The notes beneath the pieces are model-generated. The model saw only the letters and a list, made by a program, of their open reading frames with translations, did not search any database and was not told the DNA's origin. From positions 5,167,201 to 5,231,200 of the forward strand of contig OY754982.1 in NCBI GenBank assembly GCA_963576475.1: DNA of 64,000 nucleotides, read 5' to 3'. The position numbers and the translations under genes are program-made. This document shows, piece by piece, positions 53,583-64,000 of this stretch (its first letter is position 1; each line of letters begins with the position of its first letter). This stretch comes from Molanna angustata. Its lineage: Eukaryota > Arthropoda > Insecta > Trichoptera > Molannidae.

Positions 53583-55626
53583 TCACTGGTTTACCACACA
53601 ATCAACCGGCATCAGTTTACTTCGTATCATTTGTCGATATTTATTAAAACGAAATTGGAAAATATCAACATCATTAAAATTTTCATTGTATTGACGGCAT
53701 ATGCGCGGTATAATGGAGAATTTTCGATAGTTCGTTCTACATACTGGGACATGAAACAATTCAGGTCTTCTTGTCATTCTTACCGGGGCACGTAATTCAA
53801 CTAATTTCACGATGTCAGGAGAATCGAAGTAGTTGTTCAATATTTTATATAGTAATGATTGATCATATAAGATGCGTCGGTTTTCGAGAGTGATAAATTT
53901 ATGAAATATAACCGACTCCTGATAAGATGGAAATTGTAAGTGAAGTCGGAAATTAATGTGCCTGAGATATTTCTTTTGAACAGATTCTAATCTGCTTTTA
54001 TGAGTGGTATAATTTGGAGTCCACACCGGGGTGCAATACTCTAAGTGTGGTCGAATATATGCTGAATAAAGTTTGTGCAATGTGTTTATATTCTTGAATG
54101 GTCGACACAGTCGGAGGATGTATCCCAGCGATTTAAGTGCTTTACCCACTATAGTGTCCAAATGTTTATCAAAAAGTAATTTGGAGTCCAAAATTATACC
54201 TAAATCTTTAATATGATCAACTACGATAAGTGAATTATTTTCAAGAGTATAATTAAAATGAATAATGTTTTTGTTACGGGTGAATGAAATCTTATTACAT
54301 TTAGATACGTTTAAGTCGAGCCTATTTTGTCTGCAATATTCTGAGAGGTTGTTTAAATCGTGTTGAAGTTTTATGCAATCATCGAGTGATATTATTTTCA
54401 AGAACACTTTCATATCATCAGCATAAGCAACGTAATTAGAGTAAGCAAAGCACCTAGTAATGTCATGAATATAAATATTAAAAAGTAACGGTCCCAGGTG
54501 CGATCCCTGGAGTACGCCAGAAGGGGTAAGAATATATTCTGACACAGAATCTCCGATTTTAACTGATTGAGACCTGTTTTCAATATATGAGACGAACCAT
54601 CTAAATAGATCACCATGTATCCCAACTAGTTTCAGCTTCCGAGACATAATCTTATGATCGACTTTATCGAAAGCCTTAGAGTAATCAGTGTAGATAGCAT
54701 CTACCTGATGTCCGTTCTCCATATTGCCTGTGATGTAATCCGTGAAAACAATCATATTTGACAATACTGAGCGTTTTCTTAAGAATCCGTGTTGCTGGTC
54801 TTGAATGTTCTTTAAAATATGTGTATACACATGATCGTATATAATACGTTCGAACAATTTGCTAAATACTGATAAGATCGATATTGGCCGATAGTTTTCG
54901 ACTTTACTTCTAGTTCCTTTTTTGTGTATGGGGATGATAAATGCTTCTTTAAATTTATTGGGGAATTTTCCCTCTTTCATCGATTTATTGAAAAGTAACG
55001 TTAATGGTAAAGCTAAATTTACAGCACATTTCTGTATAAAATGTGGGGGGATATTGTCACTTCCGGGCCCCTTAGTAACGTCTAAACTCTGAATATCGAT
55101 TTGATTAATATAAACACTACCTATTCCGTGCTGAGTAATAGAATCACAAGGAACCTCATTGTCTTGTATTATTGTGGTAGGTACATTTTTGTCGTATATA
55201 GAATTAAAATATTTGGAGAATATACTGCCCGACGCAGATTCATTTCCGAGAAAAATGGTTCTAGGTATATTCATGTAGTTACGTTTATTTTTTTCATACG
55301 ACCATATTTTCTTACTGTTGTTTTGTATAGAGTTTTCTATATCGTGTATGTAACGAGCAAAGCATACTGCTTGAACTGATTTCTGGCGAGCACGCAGCAG
55401 TGAGAATTCCTCATAATCACGTGGATTATTGTAGAATTTCCACCTCCTATGCAATTTACGTTTTTCTGATATTATTTTAATTAATGCTGGTGAATACCAA
55501 ACGGGAAATTGTTTTTTCTTAATGAGCTGTTTTGGAACATGCTGTAATATTATATTTTGTAATGTACGATAGAATTTCTCAATTGCTACATCTATTGTAT
55601 CACAAGTAGATAAATGGGACCAGTTA
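53583..55626 (-). CDS. Reverse transcriptase of the jockey-superfamily LINE
   Basis: Open without a stop from the SINE boundary at 55626 to 53583, over 670 codons. Counting from an internal position at 55454: ENYRPISILSVFSKLFER at 187-203, IYTDYSKAFDKVDH at 254-267 (motif A, catalytic Asp), SGVLQGSHLGPLLFN at 312-326 (motif B, Leu in place of the usual Pro), YADD at 344-347. LGIILDSKLLFDKHL, YIRPHLEYCTPVWTP and the C-terminal LRHINFRL...CRQYN region follow. It primes reverse transcription at the target nick in this family. The RT looks intact, but the endonuclease is broken by the SINE, so the copy cannot be autonomous. The real start codon lies upstream, lost with the 5' end. Confidence 0.85.
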
Positions 55627-55627
55627 A

Positions 55628-55814
55628 GGATGGGTGGATGGCAGAGCGGTTAGCGCGCTGGGTTAGTAATCCAGTGGTCGCGAGTTCGAATCCTGCCTCG
55701 ACCGATCTCGTTCACCTATAGGACAAGCATTTATGCTTAGTTTAGGGAATGTAGGAAGATGTATATGTACTTGTTTAACAAGGACATATTCATTTTTATT
55801 AAAAAAAAAAAAAA
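55628..55814 (+). mobile_element. tRNA-derived SINE, type A
   Basis: Box A TGGCAGAGCGGTTAGCGCGC, box B GCGAGTTCGAATCCTGCCTC, body TAGGGAATGTAGGAAGATGT, TTAACAAGGACAT, and a poly(A) tail at 55801-55814. GTTAA flanks both sides (55623-55627 and 55815-55819), a likely target duplication in the host LINE. Opposite orientation to the copy at 6295-6484. Confidence 0.9.
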
Positions 55815-56185
55815 GTTAATTTCAGATAAATGAGTATTTATTTGTTCATAATTAGCTTTCTTAAACATAAATATTTCTTTCGATGTTGTGCGTAATGAGG
55901 GTAAATTTTCAAATTGTAAATTTATTTGCAAGGCGGGGTGATGAGAATCCTCTGTGACCAAAGGTGCGCTGTTTCTAAAAACAGAACAGTCGACATTCGA
56001 AATGATCAAGTCTAAAATTCTGTTGTTAGAGTTAGTAATACTATTGTATTAATGCAGACCGGTATACGATAAAGTGTCAATAAGTTGAGTGTTAGAAATA
56101 TTATTGCTTAGATTCCCAGGTGTTAAGTAATTGCATTTATATCGGAAGGGATTATATTGCGAATGTGCGTGTTCAAAAGGATTCT
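55815..56185 (-). pseudogene. Endonuclease (APE-type) C-terminal end of the LINE
   Basis: Minus strand: RILDLIISNVDCSVFRNSAP, LVTEDSHHPALQINLQFE, then KKANYEQINTHLSEIN up to the SINE. DLIISN and the SHHPAL string are the C-terminal blocks of the EEP (APE-like) endonuclease, where S-D/H-H contributes the catalytic His. Here DSHHP replaces the usual SDHxP. TAA at 56049-56051 interrupts the frame upstream. N-terminal endonuclease residues are missing. Confidence 0.75.
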
Positions 56186-56392
56186 ATTTTATTTAAAACA
56201 ACTACCTACCTCCAAGTATGATATTGCTTATGTTTGTTCATTAAATAATTGATAATATATAATTTATAGTGATGAAGAGTTTCAATCAATATAAATAATA
56301 ACTTAATTAATTTGTAATGTCGTGGGTCGGAACTAATAGATAAAAATTTAACGCGACTCTAATCTATTGAACGATCAACACATTATAATAGA

Positions 56393-56555
56393 AGTATGGT
56401 GGGTACCTATAGTGGGAAGATATTGAAACTGCTGATTGGGTTACATTTTGTTTATTGACTGGCCTGCGAGAATGCTAAATGAGAACTGTCTTGGCTCGTC
56501 GTTGGTGGGGATTTATATAGGCAAGCCAGAGGGGCTTGCCTCCTCAATCCCCACA
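56393..56555 (-). repeat. 3' LTR
   Basis: Minus strand starts TGTGGGGATTGAGGAGGC, has an 8-bp hairpin (GGCAAGCC/GGCTTGCC), TATATAAATCC, and AATAAA before CAAAATG, ending ...GGTACCC plus ~9 bases. It differs from the other LTR at only a few positions. Confidence 0.7.
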
Positions 56556-58306
56556 GTGCTCCCCTCTAAGTGATAACGCTACATATAACAATTAAATTTG
56601 ACATACATAATTTGTAAAAACAGTAAAATACATTGTATGATATAACAGTGTGAACATAAAAGATTATCAAACATGTAAAATAAATATTCAAATTTTGAGA
56701 AACATTGAAATCGTGCAATGTGTCCATTGAATGGTAAAATATTATTGATTAAGATATGAAGAAATGTCTCAAATTGCATAATGTTATGTGTTGCTTGTTT
56801 GACTATATTATAAATAGATAACATTCGGATTGTTGTAAAGCATTTGGCGCTGCGTATCATATTACAAAGAAAAATAAATTAAAATGGTACAAAGAAAACG
56901 AGATTTTTTATGTTTAATTTTTTTGTCAGCAAAATGATCAATTTTGCTGAGATTGAAGTTCAGTTATTAATCAAGGTCTGCAGTTCCTTGGAAAAACACA
57001 TGAACTTAGCCGTGTGAAAATGATTAGTTGGCAAAATGAAAATTAGCAAAATACATAAAAAATCTTGCTTGTATGATATTGTAGATACTGATAAGTTTAT
57101 ATATGCAGCAGGAGTATTTTGACACTGTATAATATGTTGTAAATAACACGAATAATATAAACGAGATTGCGTAAATTCAAGACTGAAGTTTTTTTGTTAC
57201 AATAGAAGGTTATTTTTTTTTTTGAAAACACTTAGAGGACACTAGAAGGTAGAACGATTTGATGAAAATGTTGATTTGGTTGCTGTTGGTTCTTGTTGAC
57301 CGGATGTTGAATTCCAGAGATCGAGTAGCTGTAGGTACTGGCATACGTAATCCTGGTCTTCCGGTGTTTGTATAGGCCGGACAGAGAAATTGTTGCTTGG
57401 TCGTGCTCTTCTTTGCTTTTGGCTTGATCCTACGTTGGATCTTGGACTTCTCGAGTGGGTTGTATTGCAAAACGTACTGGTAGTTGCAGGACGTCTTCCA
57501 GATGAGGAAAAGGTGTTGGAGAGAAAATCTATGAGCGAGATGGTGTTGTTGATTTTGCTTGTTGCTTACGGCGTGTCAAGTGATTAACAGCTTTGGAATG
57601 GTCTTCCAGTATAGCCTGATGAGGATGCTTGTTAGTGACTTTACTTCCTTTTGCAGGAGCTGTAAAGTGCGCACTAGGTCATCCATCATGGTTGTGAATC
57701 GGTAAGATTTCTTACGTGTGTCAGCAAAGATATGAGTCCATGTCTGGCAGGAGCACGAAGGTTGAGAGAAATTTCCTTAAAGCAGCTTGTCCTGTCGATG
57801 AGGCGAGGTGAACGGTTTCAGCTTGTCGTGTCGATGAGACAAGGATGAGCGGTTTCGGCTTGTCATGTCGACGAGATACGGATGAGCGGCTTGTGCTTGT
57901 CATGATGACGATGACACGAGAGCGAGCGGCTTGGATTTGTCATGGAGGCGATGAGACGAGAGCGATCAGCTTGGGTTGTCGTGGTCAAGCGGATCTAGCT
58001 TGACGGGATGCAGAAAAGTTCGCAGGCGGGAGTTGCTGGTAGCGTGGTAGACATCACGATGGGGCAGTAGTCACTTCTCAGATTATGAGTTCTCACATCA
58101 AAACAAAGTAGGTTTCAGCAGTATTGAATTCTCACAGCGGTGTTATCGTTTGATGTTTATTTTTGCAAGCTTGCTCTGTGATGAATGTGTAGGACGGATT
58201 CGTTGTCAAGTCCACGGTTCACGAAGGCTTATATTACAAATTTGTAAACATCAACGCTGTTCCCACTATAGGTATATATCACGTCGGTTTCACCACTATA
58301 GATATA
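56556..58306 (-). other. Internal region of the TRIM-like element
   Basis: No retroviral domain is recognisable in six frames. 57770-57990 is a degenerate tandem repeat (GGCTTGTCATGTCGACGAGA, GATGAGCGG) of about 50 bp. The left ~0.9 kb is AT-rich, the right ~0.8 kb GC-richer. Confidence 0.55.
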
Positions 58307-58469
58307 TGTATGACGGGTACCTATAGTGGGATGATATTAAAACTGCTGATTGGGTTACATTTTGTTTATTGACTGGCCTGCGAGAATGCTAAATGAGAAC
58401 TGTCTTGGCTCGTCGTTGGTGGGGATTTATATAGGCAAGCCAGAGGGGCTTGCCTCCTCAATCCCCACA
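58307..58469 (-). repeat. 5' LTR
   Basis: Same layout as the 3' LTR: TGTGGGGATTG start, TATATAAATCC as TATA box, AATAAA as polyadenylation signal, ending GGTACCCGTCATACA. TCCCACTATAGGTATA just inside is the inverse of the LTR end, giving a small hairpin over the junction. Confidence 0.7.
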
Positions 58470-58749
58470 AATAAAATATCTGTAGGTACATTGGCTATGG
58501 TTCGTTGATCTTCGTTAATCGTCGGGAGTATTCGAGAATCATGAAGCTATACATATTGCAGCTGACAAGGTGCAGCTACACTATTTTTATTTGTAAAACT
58601 CGTCACAGTCGTCACCGGTTTTGGAGCCAACCATTTCATTATAAGAAATTCAGTGTTTTGTTTTTGATATACGTACCTGCTATAAAGTTAATGATTTCAT
58701 ATTTGATTAGAAAGAGGGATTAGAATATACAGAATACGTTGAATTTTTT

Positions 58750-59800
58750 TTTTATTTTTTATTTTTTTATTTTTACGGCGCTGGCCGATTTACTAATGAT
58801 ATTAATAACAATTAAGCACTACAAATAATAACACTCAATTATTATTATTACCATTATACACTTCCTCAAAAGAATTAGCAGATCAATGCGTAAATTGTAA
58901 ATTATTTAAAAGAGCAAAATAAAATGCAACAAACGCATCATCAAGCTTTTAATTGGGAATAGTTCACCCATTCAGATACTTAACATATCAAAGAATTAGT
59001 CTCTGAAGAGGTCTCTATACTACCTAACAACCCTACTGATTCCCGAATATTACATGTATTCATAATTACCGTTTTTTGCATTTTTATTAATAAATTTTTC
59101 GACAAATCTATAATTTCTAAATTACGGATTAACGATTTTGAAATAATGCCAGTGGCTGAAATAATGAACGGTAATATTATTATTTTACTAGAATGCCAAA
59201 GTCTTTTAATCTCGTTACCTAAAGCGGTGTATTTTCTAATTTTTTCATCAAAAGTTTTTATAATATTACTAGAATTTGGAATAGCCACGTCGCAAATATA
59301 TGTTATTTTTTTAATTTTATCATGTATTATTAAATCGGGTCTGTTATGTTGAATTGACCGGTCAGTTAATATTGTTTTATGGTAATAAAGCGAAATATTA
59401 TTATTTTCTAAAAATGAAATCGGATCATATTCATAATATGGTTTTATGTTTATCACGTCAATTAATTTATATTTAATAGCTAAATTTTGATGTATTATTT
59501 TTGCTACTTGGTTATGTCTTAATGTATATTCTGATTGCGCGAGAAAAGAACAGCCCGATATTATATGATCGATTGTTTCCGGAAAAGCCAAACATTTCCT
59601 ACAACTATCATCAACTAAATTTATGTCTTTTATTATATATTTTTGATAATTTTTAGTTTTTATTACTCTATCCTGAATTGCTATTATAAAACCTTCTAAA
59701 TCCGCGTCCAAATCACCAATACTCAACCATTTGTTTGACCAAATTTTGTCAACATAAGGTTGGTTGAGAATTTTTTTAGATTGGTATAAATACATTAATA
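58750..59800 (-). mobile_element. LINE with restriction-like endonuclease, 3' fragment
   Basis: 3' end ATTAGTAAATCGGCCAGCGC, CG plus an A-rich tail (58749-58780), UTR, then the C-terminal coding end to about 59795, where it is truncated. Confidence 0.75.
58980..59795 (-). pseudogene. C-terminal zinc finger and restriction-like endonuclease of an R2/R4-type LINE
   Basis: 271 codons, no internal stop. DADLEGFIIAIQDRVIKTKN opens the conserved region; a CCHC finger follows (C65, C68, H77, C82 in CRKCLAFPETIDHIISGC). NRPDLIIHD supplies the PD pair at 153-154 and D169 in ICDVAIPN completes PD-x14-D, the catalytic spacing of the restriction-like endonuclease. ALGNEIKRLW and ISATGIISKSL are the usual end. 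The family nicks its target site and inserts by target-primed reverse transcription. RT and N-terminal DNA-binding fingers are missing, so it is a 5'-truncated copy. Which clade (R4/Dong, R2, Utopia-like) cannot be told by eye. Confidence 0.75.
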
Positions 59801-60470
59801 TAACATTAATACATTAATATAAAATCTCATTATGAAAGTCTTATTTTAAATTTATTTAACTACTTGTTTATTAACTCATGATTGGACGGTTTTTGTTTTT
59901 TCTGAATTTCCAAACAAGTATGTATATTTCAGACGCTTTCATATTTTCTTGAAGTGCTATTGACAACTTAGGGCCGTTGATTCCACAACTGGGCCCCGTC
60001 AAATTTTTCGATCAATTGTACGGCAGAGACAATTCATCTGCAACAGTCTCATTTGTGAGGATCCAAGAGCGAATTGTGGATGGTTGTGACCCTCACTCCT
60101 TGGCTATAGCTGTAGGCGTAGAAACCCATGAATGTCATTAGCGGTTGGGACAGGCATCCAGATTACCAGAAATTGTCCATTTTTCATATTTTATTTGGCT
60201 ATGTTTATATTCTCGGAAGCCGGCGTTGATCTCGTTTAAGATGCAAATCAAATGTTGTAATTAACCTTGGAAACTGGGTGGCGGAAAATGAAAATGTGTT
60301 TTTATTATGAAAATTAAAAAAAAACAAGATGGGTAGGTAATGTTTATTAGTTTAAAGTTCAATTTTGTTTTGATTAATATTAATGTTATTTTAGACCAAT
60401 ATTGTCGTACCTTACCAATGTTTTTGTACTCTACTGGATTTTGTTAAAAATAAATTAATAGAATAAAGCC
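59801..60470. other. Unassigned DNA
   Basis: 59960-60250 is less AT-rich and could be single-copy; no convincing exon. No repeat copy recognised. Confidence 0.4.
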
Positions 60471-60912
60471 GGTTGCACCAAAAGCTAAGCTAAATTAGTT
60501 TAGTTTAGCTCGCACATTCGAGGTTATTCCTATCCCTCTATTCCTTCTCCCTTAGAGGTTTGTACGCCAAATTCTTAATGAATAAGTATTTTTTTTGTTG
60601 TTTATATTTTGTATTGTAAAGATCACTCGTATTATCTAGCCATTATTTTGATTGTATAAAAGCATTAGGGAACTTTACTGGTTTTGTATATATTTATTTA
60701 TTATTACTTTTACGGCTTGAAAGCCTTTTAAAAAATAACAACAAGTACACAATATATTGTTTTTTGTTTTCCCACAAGCTGTATATTACTGTCTGTTCCC
60801 AGAATTGAATAAAATAAAAATAAAATAAAATAAACTATATGAGCTAGTATGAAAAATTGCTCTCAGCTACATGAGCTTAGCTAAACTAATTAAGCTTAGT
60901 TTTTGGTCTACA
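60471..60912. mobile_element. Copy of the TTA-type MITE interrupted by LINE tails
   Basis: The left arm AGCCGGTTGCACCAAAAGCT, AAGCTAAATTAGTTTAG and right arm TGAGCTTAGCTAAACTAATT, TTTTTGGTCTACAAC correspond to 30132-30307. Between them is an inverted LINE 3' end (TTTACGGCTTGAAAGCC at 60712-60728) and a plus-strand tail (AATAAAATAAAAATAAAAT at 60813-60835). Confidence 0.65.
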
Positions 60913-61241
60913 ACGAATAGCTATCGTAAATCAAATTGAACCTGTCATGTGGGTGCGCAGAACGTAATTTTGTGTCTTTTTGCTTCGTTGGTATATGTGC
61001 AAAATGCCCTCCGGTGCTAAATGATTTAAAAAGTTTGGTGACTCCTATACAATGTCTGATATACCTATTTTGTAAATCTGCTCGTCTTCTTTTATATCCT
61101 ATTTGTGTTGAATACCAGTATTTTCTTAATAAATGTGAATACTTTACATGTTGCAAGTAGTAAAAACGGATTAATAAAGTGGAAAACCTTGGATCTTGAA
61201 ACAACGCAGAATGTGATGTAGGTATTCCAAATAATTGTATA

Positions 61242-61443
<202 letters not shown>

Positions 61444-61472
61444 ATATTTGATGTTTTCACGGGTGAAATATG

Positions 61473-61766
61473 TTATAATATTTTTATCTCGGTTTTCCCG
61501 TGTCAGTAGGTCTTGACTAAGACCATTTGTCTTCCGACGTTTCGCCTGAATATCACCAGGCATTTTCAAGGACTTAACGAAAAGCACGCGCGCGACACAC
61601 GTCTACTCACACTGACTTGACGGTGAGCTTTCAGTGTGAGTAGACGTGTGTCGCGCGCGTGCTTTTCGTTAAGTCCTTGAAAATGCCTGGTGATATTCAG
61701 GCGAAACGTCGGAAGACAAATGGTCTTAGTCAAGACCTACTGACACGGGAAAACCGAGATAAAAAT

Positions 61767-61774
<8 letters not shown>
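61473..61774. repeat. Palindrome 1 (two 144-bp arms)
   Basis: Arms 61473-61616 and 61631-61774 are complementary with a 14-bp centre (TTGACGGTGAGCTT). Each arm has ATGCCTGG...TTCAGGCGAAACGTCGG and GACACGGGAAAACCGAG. No coding frame of note. Outer ends run into (TA)n. Confidence 0.9.

Positions 61775-61813
<39 letters not shown>
61773..61813. repeat. (TA)n microsatellite 2
   Basis: A ~40-bp TA tract linking palindromes 1 and 2. Confidence 0.95.
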
Positions 61814-61817
<4 letters not shown>

Positions 61818-62163
61818 ATTATTAAGTATTTTGGGGATAACCCGCGTCAAATTATGATTCCCGAGAGAATCAGTCGTCTGCCGACGTTTCGTCTGAATCA
61901 CATCAGACATTTTCTAAAGGCGCCTTGTTAATAAATTTTCGTCTCGAGGGATAGTGCACGCACGTCCGTTCGAGTCGAAAGCTTAGTAGTAAGCTTTCGA
62001 CTCGAACGGACGTGCGTGCACTATCCCTCGAGACGAAAATTTATTAACAAGGCGCCTTTAGAAAATGTCTGATGTGATTCAGACGAAACGTCGGCAGACG
62101 ACTGATTCTCTCGGGAATCATAATTTGACGCGGGTTATCCCCAAAATACTTAATAATAACATA
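61812..62163. repeat. Palindrome 2 (two ~174-bp arms)
   Basis: Arms 61812-61985 and 61990-62163 are complementary around GTAG. Each has AATGTCTGA...TCAGACGAAACGTCGG, CGAACGGACGTGCGTGC and ACGCGGGTTATCCCC. Unrelated to palindrome 1 outside the AATG-hairpin-CGAAACGTCGG block. Confidence 0.9.
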
Positions 62164-62190
62164 TTTTGTACTCGCGAAAACCTTAGATTT

Positions 62191-62516
<326 letters not shown>

Positions 62517-62881
62517 TCTCTGAATATGTATGTAAATAGTTATTGCGATGTTGACAACAAGAGAATATTTTGATAGTTAACTTTGGAGTGACATTGGAAT
62601 ATATTGATTGTTTCATCCGAGACACTGGAGAATGAGATGGAATTCAAGTCTGTTATAGACTGGTGCAGGATATAGTCAAAGAGGCGGCAGACTCTCCGTC
62701 GCCACAATTCTTGACCTCTTTAACATAATCTATGTATGTATATCCACCTTTTCATATAGCTTTTATTTCTTGTATTGACATTTACATACTTTGTAGAGCA
62801 CTTGTAGATTTGAAAACCAATTCAAATTTAAGCATTTGATTTTAGCGATTGAGACTGTTCAGATTGTAGAGCTCTGTAGTT

Positions 62882-62945
62882 GTCGGCCTTTGTGACTCAG
62901 TTGGTTAGATATCATTAAAGGTCCCTGGTTTGATTCCCAGTGAAG
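62882..62945 (+). mobile_element. SINE type B head fragment
   Basis: GTCGGCCTTTGTGACTCAGT, TGGTTAGATATC, a ~13 bp deletion, then AAAGGTCCCTGGTTTGATTC, CCAG. Boxes A and B are present but diverged and the body is missing. Confidence 0.6.
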
Positions 62946-63620
62946 TGCAGACTTCATGTCCTTCATCGTGTATTAGGTTTTTTTATCAATATCTTTTTTT
63001 AACATTCATTATTACAACCAAAAAGATACAAAAGATCAAACTAACCATATTTTTGAATCAGTGGGTTTTCTATCACACAAACAAAGACTTTAGTGAGTGT
63101 ATGCGGGGGAAAGGGGAGGATAATGGATATAGGATGCAGGGTTAAGGAAGAGAGGTTCGATTTTTAACCAATAATATTACCAATAACTGCGCGTAATTGA
63201 CGTTTCATAGATGTCTGCTTAGAGTTAAATATATCCGGTTGGGGATCAAGACTGTAGTAATATTTTAAACATCTGTTTATATAATTATCATGTGCGTAAT
63301 TTGTTCTGCAATATGGTGTATAGAAATAGAAAAGGTAATTTTGGCGTGTTGTTCTCAGCTATAATTAAAAAGAAGTCTTAATTCTTCTTCGTTAGTTTTT
63401 ATATAATTTACTTACTCTACCTAATTAACTTTTTTTTCTGTTGATCTGATAATATTAAATACCTATTAATTGGTGTTTATTTGTATAAATTGATTGGGCG
63501 CTTAAAATGGTAATAGTGTTTTATATTATCGGGCGGCTTAAGAAATTTCAAATGACAGAATCGATTTATCAATCTAAATATTTAACCCAATCCTACATCT
63601 CAAGAGTTTCTCAAAATTTA
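62946..63620. other. Intergenic DNA
   Basis: No supported feature. Confidence 0.45.
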
Positions 63621-64000
63621 GTAAAGTTGAGGGTGGCTGCAGCCCCACCCTAGGATTCTGGGTAACAGGTCAGTACCCTCTTCAATTCTTACCTATGGAA
63701 GAGCAGGGTAGACGCCTTAATGCCTCGCTCGGCGGTGACTCATCAAACGTGGCGATGAGTAAGGATGCATCATCGGGCGATGGAAATCGAAGCACTGAAA
63801 GTACTGTCCGGTGGTGTACCTGAAATTCGCCAACATGAGTACTAAGGGGTGGAGGAGCCCCCCCGTGATGATTGGTCGGCACGACCCGCTCGGCGGTACC
63901 CGAGCTGATGACGAGACAGGTGCAGCTGACGCTGCGCCTGGTGTGGAAATCGAAGAACTGAAAGTACTACGGGCGTGGTGAAGGCTCCCTGTTGCAGTCT
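63621..64000 (+). repeat. GC-richer LINE-like block at the right edge
   Basis: It shares TTCAATTCTTACC, GTGACTCATCAA and CAACATGAGTACTAAG with 8830-9065. GGTGGAGGAGCCCCCCC and TGACGCTGCGCCTGG raise its G+C. GAAATCGAAGxACTGAAAGT is repeated within it (63785 and 63946). Probably the 5' non-coding part of a LINE that continues beyond the window. Confidence 0.45.

Larger units (their letters stand above)
53285..56185 (-). mobile_element. Jockey-superfamily LINE split by a SINE
   Basis: 3' end at 53288-53315 in an AAAT-repeat tail, 0.27 kb UTR, an intact RT frame, the SINE at 55628-55814, and the end of the endonuclease to about 56185, where similarity stops (5' truncation). The frame is continuous across the SINE if one copy of the GTTAA duplication is left out. 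Confidence 0.85.
56393..58469 (-). mobile_element. Small non-coding LTR retrotransposon (TRIM-like)
   Basis: Two 163-bp direct repeats flank 1.75 kb without gag or pol. On the minus strand the purine tract AGAGGGGAGCAC lies directly before the 3' LTR (56556-56570), which sets the orientation. A primer-binding site is not clear next to the 5' LTR. Flanking 5-mers (ATAGA / AATAA) do not match, suggesting age. A cellular tandem duplication is the alternative. Confidence 0.65.

Noticed and set aside
61676..61712. A true hammerhead ribozyme in the palindrome arms
   Set aside because: Core positions depart from CUGANGA (UUGAAAA) and no stem I partner was found; only the wider stem-loop signature is reported.

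Overview
The window is eukaryotic, AT-rich, repeat-dominated DNA, most likely from a moth or butterfly (Lepidoptera). The signs are tRNA-derived SINEs with boxes A and B, non-LTR retrotransposon tails ending in AAAT/TAAA repeats behind a small GGC...GCC hairpin, a Helitron with typical lepidopteran ends, palindromic MITEs, and GT-AG splice sites. There are no operons, ribosome binding sites, CRISPR arrays or prokaryotic genes. Family names below come from recognising motifs by eye; no database search was run.

Layout. 0-12 kb: intergenic DNA with a possible terminal exon at the left edge, a tRNA-type SINE, one copy of a ~570 bp repeat (called L-unit here), an RTE-type LINE split by a Helitron, and another LINE tail. 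12-18 kb: the most distinctive block. A 70-bp satellite array on the left and an inverted array on the right bracket a candidate gene. Its five exon-like segments join in one reading frame, and the last three are a tandem array of a 153-bp exon in a 318-bp period, the final unit being frameshifted. 18-36 kb: SINEs, minisatellites (40, 38 and 216 bp), MITEs, L-units, LINE tails and one candidate internal coding exon at 22.4 kb. 36.8-37.4 kb: the best candidate host-gene start, on the minus strand, with a TATA-like box, a leader of about 0.5 kb and a signal-peptide-coding exon ending in a consensus donor.

38-50 kb: a truncated jockey/CR1-like LINE, the second arm of a ~1 kb inverted duplication (first arm at 33.6-34.6 kb), more foldback repeats, and a degraded LINE carrying an 825-bp Penelope-like element. 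That element has an 11-bp target-site duplication, an intact GIY-YIG endonuclease frame and two inverted 180-bp terminal repeats, each with a hammerhead-ribozyme-like core. 50.6-51.8 kb: a 33-bp minisatellite open on both strands. 53-56 kb: a LINE with a long intact RT frame, split by a SINE. 56.4-58.5 kb: a small non-coding LTR element (TRIM-like). 58.7-59.8 kb: the C-terminal end of a LINE with a restriction-like endonuclease. 61-62.5 kb: two large palindromes joined by long (TA)n tracts, whose arms carry a stem-loop signature also seen in the Penelope-like repeats.

Almost every recognisable coding stretch is transposon-derived. The exceptions are the exon array at 14.3-16.3 kb, the exon at 36.8 kb, and the candidates at 22.4 kb and the left edge. 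Several nested insertions (PLE in LINE, SINE in LINE, SINE in minisatellite, Helitron in LINE, MITE in L-unit, LINE tail in satellite) give a relative insertion history.
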